6,009 bases of DNA. Origin: Gammaproteobacteria bacterium UBA7449. Its GTDB lineage: Bacteria > Pseudomonadota > Gammaproteobacteria > Pseudomonadales > Pseudohongiellaceae. Of the stretch, positions 1 through 5,856 are shown one piece after another; position 1 is the first letter of the stretch, and every line of letters starts with the position of its first letter. The DNA lies in NCBI GenBank assembly GCA_002477465.1, contig DLPV01000033.1, forward strand, positions 1 through 6,009. Reading direction: 5' to 3'. The position numbers and the translations under genes were made by a program. Below the pieces are notes generated by a model that saw only the letters and a program-made list of their open reading frames with translations, was not told the origin of the DNA and ran no database searches.

Positions 1-246
1 CCGACCCTGCTCTGCCAGGTGAAAGGCGGTGGAAGCGCCGGCGATACCACCGCCAATAATCAGTACGTCGGTATCGTTAGCGTCGCTCTGGGCAAAGACT
101 CCACGGGGTGCGGCGCTTGCCGCTGCCAGGGCCCCAATACCCGCTAACACCCGGCGCCTGCAAGGCATGCCTGGACTCGCCTTCGCAACAGAAGCGGATG
201 GCCTGCTGTGGTTTTTATTCCAGCTGCTATTGTCGTGATCTGTCAT
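1..246 (-). CDS. Tat-exported FAD-dependent oxidoreductase, DAO type (5' part only)
   Basis: Only the first 82 codons are in the window; the gene runs off the left edge. The product starts MTDHDNSSWN. Residues 29-34 read CRRRVL, a match to the twin-arginine core (RRxxL), followed by a hydrophobic Ala/Gly-rich h-region (about 35-47) and a plausible cleavage site after VFAQ (about 50-53). From residue 60 the sequence DVLIIGGGIAGASTAFHLAE is a typical Rossmann ADP-binding fingerprint (GxGxxG), as in the DAO family (glycine, sarcosine and D-amino acid oxidases). A cofactor-loaded, folded enzyme exported to the periplasm by Tat is consistent with FAD. The start at 246 is chosen because AGGAG lies 5 nt upstream; Met27 at 168 would give a shorter, more typical Tat n-region but has a weaker ribosome site. 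It lies 48 bp downstream of the phosphodiesterase gene on the same strand and is probably co-transcribed. The substrate cannot be judged from this fragment. Confidence 0.85.
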   Translation of the reverse strand, partial: MTDHDNSSWNKNHSRPSASVAKASPGMPCRRRVLAGIGALAAASAAPRGVFAQSDANDTDVLIIGGGIAGASTAFHLAEQGR

Positions 247-294
247 GACATCTCCTGCCTGGATAGACTTGTTCTGGCTTACGCCTTTGCGTTT

Positions 295-1362
295 CTAGTC
301 GGTCGCAGTGCTATTGCCTGCGCGATCGATAAATGTCTCACCATCCAACTGGTCACGAATCTCTGCGGGGACTGCAACCTCAAGGTGAGTAAGCAGTGAT
401 GGTAAGACATCTACGATGCCAGGCATGTTGTAGAAATTTCTATTGAGCCTCTCACTATTGCTTGCGATCCAGATGGTTCGCTCCCGCTCAGACTGGCCGC
501 CATGGTTTTTACCGGTGTCGGTGTCGCGCCCGTGATCTGTTGTCACCAAGATGAGCCAGTCTTCTTCGTATAGCACCTGCCGCTGCATTGCCGCCTGCCA
601 AATCTTTCCTACGTTGGCATCCATTAAGGTAACAGCGGAATTCAGCTCATCACCATCACCAAACATATGACCGATATCATCGGTAAATTCCAGGTAGACC
701 CGGGAGAGATCTGGCCCTTCTCGGCTGATATAGCTGGCTGCCTCATCACTCACCAGCGCATCAATTTCCCTGATGAATTGCCTTGCCTCGTCGTGAGGAA
801 ATCGCTCTTCATCATTTTCAAAGCCATCAAAATAATAATTCAGCTTTTGCCCACCTGCCTCGGGTAGACCTTCGCCGATAAGTTTGGTGCGGTTATCTTC
901 CCAGCTTGAGAACAGTGCCGTGCGGATCGAGGCGTTCTGTTGCTTGGCGATTCGGAAGATATCCCAATAGCGATAGTCCGGTGCTTCTATGGCGTTGCTG
1001 TAGACACTATGCTTATTGGCCCAGGTACCGGTTAGTAAACTGTTATAGCCCACCGCTGAGACTGTCGGACTCTCGCTGGCGCCGCCAGGTTCGCCGCCCA
1101 CATAGGCCCGGGCATAGCCTGTTTCTCCAGCCAGCTCATCAATAAAAGGCGTGGGCGCCGTTTCAAGCACATCAGCCGGAATACCATCGACGATAATAAA
1201 AACGACCTTGGGCTCTCCCCGATCTATGACTACCGGGTCAGCTGTGCTGCAGCCAATGAGGGTACAAACCAGCACTGCAAGCAGGCCAGGTGAAACAGGG
1301 GTAGAGCGAAGCAAAGCAATCCTCATCACAACACCAGAAGCAGTAGCATGAGTGGTAGACAT
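295..1362 (-). CDS. Predicted lipoprotein, type I phosphodiesterase/nucleotide pyrophosphatase family (alkaline phosphatase superfamily)
   Basis: A 355-residue hydrolase of phosphate mono- or diesters that needs two divalent metals. A hydrophobic segment ends in the lipobox LIGC (Cys38) with Ser at +2, suggesting an outer-membrane lipoprotein. The catalytic set is complete by eye: Asp59 in FIIVDG; the nucleophile motif PTVSAVGYNSLLTG (99-112), where Ser102 aligns with the catalytic Thr of NPP enzymes; Asp228 and His232 in DDIGH; Asp276-His277 in TTDHG; and His287 in KNHGG. Length is normal for small single-domain members. The start is uncertain: neither Met1 (1362) nor Met13 (1326) has a clear Shine-Dalgarno, and Met13 gives a standard lipoprotein signal (MRIALLRS...), so I lean to Met13 while listing the longer frame. 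The gene is divergent from the BCCT/choline dehydrogenase operon and upstream of the DAO oxidoreductase. Its natural substrate is unknown; a choline phosphodiester is possible from context only. Confidence 0.87.
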   Translation of the reverse strand: MSTTHATASGVVMRIALLRSTPVSPGLLAVLVCTLIGCSTADPVVIDRGEPKVVFIIVDGIPADVLETAPTPFIDELAGETGYARAYVGGEPGGASESPTVSAVGYNSLLTGTWANKHSVYSNAIEAPDYRYWDIFRIAKQQNASIRTALFSSWEDNRTKLIGEGLPEAGGQKLNYYFDGFENDEERFPHDEARQFIREIDALVSDEAASYISREGPDLSRVYLEFTDDIGHMFGDGDELNSAVTLMDANVGKIWQAAMQRQVLYEEDWLILVTTDHGRDTDTGKNHGGQSERERTIWIASNSERLNRNFYNMPGIVDVLPSLLTHLEVAVPAEIRDQLDGETFIDRAGNSTATD

Positions 1363-1369
1363 GAAAGTG

Positions 1370-1395
1370 TAACAGGCATCTCGGTGGACCTGTTA
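1370..1395. promoter_or_regulatory. Inverted repeat, candidate operator in divergent region
   Basis: TAACAGG (1370-1376) and CCTGTTA (1389-1395) form a perfect 7-bp inverted repeat with a 12-bp spacer. It lies between two divergently transcribed genes, 20 bp upstream of the predicted -35 box of the rightward promoter and just ahead of the leftward gene, where a dimeric regulator could control both. A transcript hairpin is possible but the 12-nt loop makes it weak. No regulator gene lies in the window, so the binding protein is unknown. Confidence 0.35.
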
Positions 1396-1406
1396 GACTA
1401 GCGTAA

Positions 1407-1416
1407 AATTCGAATT
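1407..1416. repeat. 10-bp palindrome abutting the -35 box
   Basis: AATTCGAATT is a perfect palindrome whose last two bases are the first two of the predicted -35 hexamer TTGACC. It could be a half-turn operator or simply an AT-rich chance match; ten base pairs is short. Confidence 0.25.
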
Positions 1417-1442
1417 GACCGGCTACCCCTCACAAATAAAAT
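1415..1442 (+). promoter_or_regulatory. Sigma70-like promoter of the BCCT/choline dehydrogenase operon
   Basis: TTGACC (1415-1420, five of six to consensus) and TAAAAT (1437-1442, five of six) are separated by 16 bp. Transcription would start near 1449-1450, giving a leader of about 20 nt before the BCCT start at 1470. No comparable promoter pair was found on the minus strand for the divergent gene; TACACT at 1371-1366 (minus) is a possible -10 without a convincing -35. Confidence 0.5.
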
Positions 1443-1469
1443 GATCTCCTCAACTGGCTGCTGTCAGTA

Positions 1470-2603
1470 ATGCAAACCATTCTTTCTGTTGCAGTCGCCT
1501 GCGTGCTGCTTACTTCCTTGTTGTTGGTGCTACGATGGGGTTCTCTGATCCTGCATGGCGAGATGCCCACGCGCTTTTTTGCCTTCTTCGCCATTCTGTT
1601 TACGTCCGGGCTCGATGTAGGACTCATCATCTTTCCGCTCACCGAGTTTCCGGTCTACGAAACTGAAACGGTCTATGAATTCGCCAATCCCCTGGCCATT
1701 GCCTTCGGCTTTTGGGGGTTTCTGATCTGGCTGTTCTACTTCGTCACCACATTCTACTTTTGTATTGTTGAACCACGCCTCAAGTTATTTGAGATCACCT
1801 GGGTCAAGTGGATTAATAATGTCGTCATCATTGCCACCTGCGCCTTCACCGGATACCTGTTCCTCACTTACCTGCCGGACTACGTCGATGGGATTCCCTC
1901 GTCATTGCAATTTATTGTCGTGGCCCTGGTGCTGCTGGCGGCGGTTTTTTCCAGCACGGATATTCGTTACGTCAAAGTACTGAGCCTTTCCTCCACCTGG
2001 CTGTTCTTTTCACTGATATTGGTGATGTGGGTTTTTGGCGGCCTTGGTCTCGACGGGCTAGCGAACAACCTGAAACAAATTGGCGGCTACTTTAACCAGA
2101 TTCACCGTTTCGCCCTGCCTTTCTCCGATTATCATGCGTTCTACCTGTTCTGGTGGTTTGCCTGGAGCATCATGATCGGGCAGTTTGTGGCACGCTTTGT
2201 GGGTGGGCTACAAACCTGGCAGTTATTGCTTGCGTTACTCTGTATCCCTTCCATTCCCATTGCTCTCTGGTTCTCTGTACTGTTTGGCGTATACGAGCAG
2301 GGTCAGAGCATTACCGGTCTGATGAATGGGTTTATGTTGACGGTGGGGGTTATTTTCGTGGTGAATTCACTGGATTCACTCACCCGCCTCTACTCAGATA
2401 ATCTGCAGTGGAACGTTGCACGTTTCGGCCGCAGAAAATACATACTGCTGCACTGGTCACTGCTCTACAGCCTGATTCTGCTCTATCAATTCACGCCATT
2501 GCAGATTGAATGGATTGGCCTGATAGTAATTGGTCTCTATACCGTCATTGCGACATTGATTATTATCCACCGCCACAAGCTACAGGGAACCGCACAGGGC
2601 TAG
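1470..2603 (+). CDS. Short BCCT-family (betaine/choline/carnitine) transporter
   Basis: A 377-residue inner-membrane protein with about 11 hydrophobic segments. Family markers appear in order: SGLDVGLIIFPLTE (46-59) aligns with the AGMGIGLxFxGxxEP stretch of BetP TM3; FWGFLIWLFY (81-90) places W82, W87 and Y90 on the TM4 aromatic-box residues W189/W194/Y197 of BetP; AFYLFWWFAW (223-232) places W228, W229 and W232 on the TM8 residues W373/W374/W377; and NSLDSLT (299-305) matches TSADSAT, which carries the sodium-site Ser. These mappings are by eye from memory. It is much shorter than typical BCCTs (about 500-700 residues): the equivalent of TM1 is absent, the loops are short, and there is almost no C-terminal tail. 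The frame is stopped at 1437-1439, so no longer start can add TM1. No Shine-Dalgarno precedes ATG 1470. It sits 15 bp before a choline dehydrogenase gene, so choline or a related trimethylammonium compound is the likely substrate. Confidence 0.82.
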   Translation: MQTILSVAVACVLLTSLLLVLRWGSLILHGEMPTRFFAFFAILFTSGLDVGLIIFPLTEFPVYETETVYEFANPLAIAFGFWGFLIWLFYFVTTFYFCIVEPRLKLFEITWVKWINNVVIIATCAFTGYLFLTYLPDYVDGIPSSLQFIVVALVLLAAVFSSTDIRYVKVLSLSSTWLFFSLILVMWVFGGLGLDGLANNLKQIGGYFNQIHRFALPFSDYHAFYLFWWFAWSIMIGQFVARFVGGLQTWQLLLALLCIPSIPIALWFSVLFGVYEQGQSITGLMNGFMLTVGVIFVVNSLDSLTRLYSDNLQWNVARFGRRKYILLHWSLLYSLILLYQFTPLQIEWIGLIVIGLYTVIATLIIIHRHKLQGTAQG

Positions 2604-2618
2604 AAGCCAGAGAACTAA

Positions 2619-4280
2619 ATGGAAGAATTTGATCACATCATTGTCGGAGCAGGCTCTGCAGGCTGCGTTTTGGCCAATCGATTGTCGGCCGAGTCTTCGA
2701 ATCGTGTCCTGCTGGTTGAAGCCGGTGGCGGTGATCAGCACCTGTTTGTGCAGATGCCCACGGCGCTGTCTTATCCCATGGCAATGAATCGATTCAACTG
2801 GGGATACTACTCCGACCCAGAGCCGGGCCTGGATGGCAGGCGCATTTCCTGCCCGCGCGGCAAAGGTCTGGGCGGCACCTCCTCAATCAATGGCATGGTC
2901 TACGTGCGCGGCAATGCACAGGATTATGAGGAATGGGAAAGTCTGGGGGCTGCTGGCTGGGGATATCGCGATTGCCTGCCCTACTTTAAACGCGCGGAAT
3001 CCTGGGTCGGCGGCGGCAATCGCTATCGCGGTAAATCGGGCCCTTTGGGCGTAAGCGCTGGCAATGAAATGCGCTTGAACCCGCTCTATCGTGCCTTCAT
3101 CGACGCAGGTGTCGAGGCGGGTTACCCCGAGACCATCGACTATAACGCCGAATTTCAGGAAGGTTTTGGCCCCATGCACATGACGGTGCGTGATGGCGTG
3201 CGGGAATCAACCTCGCGCGCCTATTTAAAGCCCGTGCGCCATCGTCGCAATCTTGAAGTCTTGACCCGCGCGCATGTGCAGCACATTGAGTTAGATGGCG
3301 ATCGCGCAACTGGCATCTCCGTTGAAGTCCTGGCCAGGCCCAGAACTATCAGGGCGCGCAAGGAAGTGATTCTGGCCGCAGGCAGTATTGCCTCCCCGGC
3401 ATTGCTGCAGCGATCCGGAATTGGGGATCACGCCCATCTGCAGTCTGTCGGTGTCACGCCAACCCACTCCTTGCCCGGTGTCGGGGAAAACCTGCAGGAT
3501 CATCTGGAAGTCTATTTCCAGTTTCACTGCAAACAGCCAGTAAGCCTCAACAACAAGCTGGATCTGCTTAGCAAGGGGCTTATTGGTGCCAGGTGGCTTT
3601 TACTTAAGGATGGGCTCGGCGCCACCAACCATTTTGAATCCTGCGCCTTCATTCGATCCCGAGCCGGCCTAAAGTCGCCTGATATTCAATATCATTTTCT
3701 GCCAGCCGCCATGCGCTACGACGGCACTCCATCAATCGCGGGACACGGCTTCCAGGTGCATGTGGGACCCAATAAACCGAAAAGCCGGGGTCAGGTTCGC
3801 ATCACTGCCGGGGATGCCGCAGCGGCACCCAGCATCAAGTTTAATTATTACCAGCATGGAGATGATATTGCCGCCTGGCAGCAGTGCATTCACCTTACCC
3901 GCGAGATCATGCAGCAGCCGGCGATGGCGGCTTACAACGGTGGCGAGATACAGCCTGGGCCGGAGGTGCAGAGCGCAGATGAGATCGATGCCTGGCTTAA
4001 ACAGAATATTGAGAGTGCCTATCATCCAGCCGGCACTTGCCGTATGGGGCCAGCCAGCGACTCAATGGCTGTGGTTGATACAGCGGGTTGTGTCCACGGC
4101 ATTGATGGGCTGCGGGTTGTGGATGCGTCGATATTTCCGAGTCTGCCCAATGGCAACATCAACGCGCCGGTGATCATGGCGGCTGAAAAGCTTGCCGACG
4201 CCATTCTGCATAAAACGCCGCTACCGGCCGCCGAAGTGCCTGTACATCTCCCTGAGAACTGGGAAACACAGCAGAGATAA
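2619..4280 (+). CDS. betA: Choline dehydrogenase-like GMC oxidoreductase (BetA type)
   Basis: A 553-residue FAD flavoprotein expected to oxidise choline to betaine aldehyde, and possibly on to glycine betaine, passing electrons to the respiratory chain. The N-terminus has the dinucleotide-binding motif IIVGAGSAGCVLANRL (7-22), then EAGG (35-38), the GMC signature around RGKGLGGTSSINGMVYVRGN (80-99), and the second GMC signature around ILAAGSIASPALLQRSGIG. The catalytic His is His469 in YHPAGTCRMG, and the partner Asn is most likely Asn515 in NGNINAP. The alignment with E. coli BetA, recalled from memory, runs end to end (for example QMP.AL..P, LPGVGENLQDHLE.Y.Q, NIQYHFLP-like and VHGIDGLRVVDASI), with similar length. 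There is no signal peptide, fitting a cytoplasmic, membrane-associated enzyme. A modest AGAGA ribosome site precedes ATG 2619, 15 bp after the transporter gene, so the two form an operon. Oxidation of another hydroxyalkyl amine cannot be excluded. Confidence 0.9.
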   Translation: MEEFDHIIVGAGSAGCVLANRLSAESSNRVLLVEAGGGDQHLFVQMPTALSYPMAMNRFNWGYYSDPEPGLDGRRISCPRGKGLGGTSSINGMVYVRGNAQDYEEWESLGAAGWGYRDCLPYFKRAESWVGGGNRYRGKSGPLGVSAGNEMRLNPLYRAFIDAGVEAGYPETIDYNAEFQEGFGPMHMTVRDGVRESTSRAYLKPVRHRRNLEVLTRAHVQHIELDGDRATGISVEVLARPRTIRARKEVILAAGSIASPALLQRSGIGDHAHLQSVGVTPTHSLPGVGENLQDHLEVYFQFHCKQPVSLNNKLDLLSKGLIGARWLLLKDGLGATNHFESCAFIRSRAGLKSPDIQYHFLPAAMRYDGTPSIAGHGFQVHVGPNKPKSRGQVRITAGDAAAAPSIKFNYYQHGDDIAAWQQCIHLTREIMQQPAMAAYNGGEIQPGPEVQSADEIDAWLKQNIESAYHPAGTCRMGPASDSMAVVDTAGCVHGIDGLRVVDASIFPSLPNGNINAPVIMAAEKLADAILHKTPLPAAEVPVHLPENWETQQR

Positions 4281-4310
4281 AGAACAAGAATTAACGCAGT
4301 TCGTGCAGTT

Positions 4311-4354
4311 GGGGTCAGAGTAAAAATACAGTACTGTATTTTTACTCTGACCCC
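4311..4354. repeat. Perfect 44-bp palindrome (REP/RAYT-like or miniature mobile element)
   Basis: The left half 4311-4332 (beginning GGGGTCAGAGTAAAAATACA) is the exact reverse complement of 4333-4354 (ending TTTTTACTCTGACCCC), with no central spacer. Symmetry ends at both edges. GGGGTCAGAG-type palindromes are, to my knowledge, recurrent in gammaproteobacterial intergenic DNA and beside REP-associated tyrosine transposase genes, but no transposase lies in the window. A short direct repeat GCAGTT (4296-4301 and 4305-4310) abuts the left edge; no matching target duplication is seen on the right. Confidence 0.6.
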
Positions 4355-4359
4355 TTTTT
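4311..4359 (+). terminator. Likely rho-independent terminator of the choline operon
   Basis: The palindrome folds into a very stable RNA hairpin whose base is GGGGTCAGAG/CTCTGACCCC, followed directly by TTTTT (4355-4359). It lies 30 bp after the choline dehydrogenase stop codon. On the minus strand no T run follows the stem, so termination would be rightward only. The stem is longer and more AT-rich at its top than classical terminators, so the role may be incidental to a repeat element. Confidence 0.5.
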
Positions 4360-4384
4360 AAACCCCCTTTTTAGGAAAAAGGGG
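4351..4384. repeat. CCCCTTTTT direct repeat plus AAAAAGGGG hairpin
   Basis: CCCCTTTTT occurs at 4351-4359 and again at 4364-4372. The second copy pairs perfectly with AAAAAGGGG (4376-4384) across a 3-nt loop AGG, giving a 9-bp stem. The first copy could pair with the same AAAAAGGGG segment, in competition with the 44-bp palindrome, because bases 4351-4354 belong to both. The remainder of 4281-4449 shows no gene; AAGGGA at 4432-4437 is the only ribosome-site-like motif, 12 nt before the next start. Confidence 0.55.
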
Positions 4385-4449
4385 CCTGGCGATCTACAAT
4401 GCATTTTCTCCGCTATAGACTGCTTTAGATTAAGGGAATTCAATCTCCG

Positions 4450-5856
4450 GTGACTAAGGAATCAACGCTGACAACTGAACAACGGTCTGTGCTTCTGATG
4501 GTCCTGCCTAATGCCCTGGCCGTTCCCATCATGTTGTCCTCAGTCAATGTGGCCTTACCAGATATAGCCTCAGATCTGAATTTATCTGCGGTCGCTGTGA
4601 GTTGGGTGCCTACGGTATTCCTGATGGCTAGTGCGATGTTTGTGCTGATCTTTGGTCGCGTAGCTGATATGTATGGGCGCAAGAAAGTGTTCCTGATAGG
4701 CGCCATGACGGTGATCGTGGCATCACTTATGGCAAGTATGGCAGTTGATAGTTCACAGTTGTTAGTGGCTCGATTTCTTCAGGGCTTCGGCGCAGCGATG
4801 CTCTATGCAACTCAGATGGCACTTATCTCGTCGGTGTTTCCGCCACAGGCCCGAGGGCGGGCAATAGGCTGGGTAATCTCGCTGATCTATGTAGGCTTGG
4901 CCGTAGGACCATTATTAGGTGGGATAATTACAGAGTATTTTGGCTGGCGCCCCACGTTTTACTTACAGATACCCCTCGCTTTTGCGGTGCTTTACATCGG
5001 GATATTTAAAGTAAAAAAAGAATGGGCTGCTGAAGAACGGGGTAACTTTGATGTTATTGGTGCAGGCTTGTATGCAGGGAGTATCGCACTCATCTGCTTA
5101 GGGATCGCTTTCATGCCTCAAGGTTACGCCTGGCTTATTTTTATTGGCGGCATTGCGGGGGTGTTGATTTTCTTTAGCTACGCGCGAAGGGCGCAGCAAC
5201 CGCTATGGAATGTGAGCCTGTTTTTTACCAATCGACTCTTTACTTTTTCCTGCATGGCTTCGCTCATTATGTATAGCGCCACGTTCATGAACGTGGTGTT
5301 AGTTAGTCTCTATCTGCAATATATACAAGGTATGCCGGCGATGCTTGCCGGCTCAGTTATGATGGTGCAGCCTCTGGTGATGGCTATATTTTCTCCTTTG
5401 GTGGGCCGTTACGCTGATCAGCTTGAACCACGCTGGCTCGCTTCGTCCGGTATGTTGATTACCGCCATTGGTTTGCTCGCACTCGCCGCATTGGGCTGTG
5501 ACGATTCGGTGCCACGAATTGTATTGGCGCTGTTCATTACCGGCTTCGGATTTAGTTTATTTTCCACGCCCAACGTGAATGCGATGATGGGTTCAGTGGA
5601 GAATAGATTTCTGGGTGCAGCATCTTCAGCTGTAGCAATAACCCGTATATTGGGCCAGATGGCCAGTATGGTCCTGGTGACTTTGCTATTTGCACTATTC
5701 ATCGGAGACTTGCCTTTTTCACCAGACAATTTCTCTCTATTGGCTTCAACCATACGAATCGCCTTTTACCTTGCAGCGCTGCTCTGTCTCCCTAGCCTTT
5801 TATTTTCACTGTCTCGTGGGAAGACTGCACGCCATGGAGAGCTTAAGAGTGACTAA
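4450..5856 (+). CDS. MFS transporter, DHA2 (EmrB/QacA-like) 14-TM type
   Basis: A 468-residue inner-membrane proton-coupled exporter, probably for drugs or other amphipathic compounds. About 14 hydrophobic segments can be counted. Family motifs are SSVNVALPDIASDL (30-43, the end of TM1 in DHA2 proteins), motif A GRVADMYGRKKV (69-80), RFLQGFGAAM (108-117), and motif C GLAVGPLLGGIITEYFGWRPTFY (149-171, key residues GPxxGG and GWR). A weaker second-half motif A-like segment is GRYADQL (319-325). Length is slightly below EmrB and QacA (about 510), mainly from short loops. The start is GTG at 4450, with AAGGGA at 4432-4437 and a long 12-nt spacing; the next in-frame Met is residue 17, which would cut into TM1, so GTG is preferred. 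It follows the hairpin region, so it is probably a separate transcription unit, and it overlaps the start of the following peptidase gene. The substrate is unknown and no fused or adjacent EmrA-type adaptor is visible. Confidence 0.88.
   Translation: MTKESTLTTEQRSVLLMVLPNALAVPIMLSSVNVALPDIASDLNLSAVAVSWVPTVFLMASAMFVLIFGRVADMYGRKKVFLIGAMTVIVASLMASMAVDSSQLLVARFLQGFGAAMLYATQMALISSVFPPQARGRAIGWVISLIYVGLAVGPLLGGIITEYFGWRPTFYLQIPLAFAVLYIGIFKVKKEWAAEERGNFDVIGAGLYAGSIALICLGIAFMPQGYAWLIFIGGIAGVLIFFSYARRAQQPLWNVSLFFTNRLFTFSCMASLIMYSATFMNVVLVSLYLQYIQGMPAMLAGSVMMVQPLVMAIFSPLVGRYADQLEPRWLASSGMLITAIGLLALAALGCDDSVPRIVLALFITGFGFSLFSTPNVNAMMGSVENRFLGAASSAVAITRILGQMASMVLVTLLFALFIGDLPFSPDNFSLLASTIRIAFYLAALLCLPSLLFSLSRGKTARHGELKSD
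5279..5296. repeat. 18-bp perfect palindrome inside the MFS gene
   Basis: CCACGTTCATGAACGTGG reads identically on both strands. It encodes ATFMNVV within a membrane segment. It may be chance, a regulator site or a hairpin in the mRNA; a GCCGGC pair (5334-5339, 5347-5352) a little downstream can also form a small stem. Confidence 0.5.

Noticed and set aside
1441..1470. A nine-codon upstream frame (ATG at 1441, TAA overlapping the BCCT start as TAATG), possible leader peptide.
   Set aside because: Its ATG overlaps the predicted -10 box and lies before the expected transcription start near 1449; it also has no ribosome site.
2883..3179. A 98-codon minus-strand frame opposite the choline dehydrogenase gene.
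   Set aside because: It is antisense to strongly conserved GMC motifs; its apparent AIAIA composition mirrors codon usage of the sense gene.
3760..4173. A 137-codon open frame on the plus strand within the choline dehydrogenase gene.
   Set aside because: It is out of frame with a convincingly conserved gene, is rich in Arg, Ser and Pro as expected for a shifted frame, and has no recognisable motif.
4401..4431. TATAGA (4414) and TAGATT (4426) as -10 boxes for the MFS gene.
   Set aside because: Neither has a credible -35 hexamer at 16-18 bp, so no promoter is annotated although one is expected in this spacer.
4281..4449. Remnant of an insertion sequence carrying a transposase.
   Set aside because: The 169-bp spacer has terminal-repeat-like palindromes but no open frame or residual transposase sequence; only a miniature or REP-type element can be supported.
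5011..5020. A run of seven A in the MFS gene as a possible programmed frameshift site.
   Set aside because: The frame continues through normal MFS helices on both sides, and the alternative frames soon stop without meaningful product.
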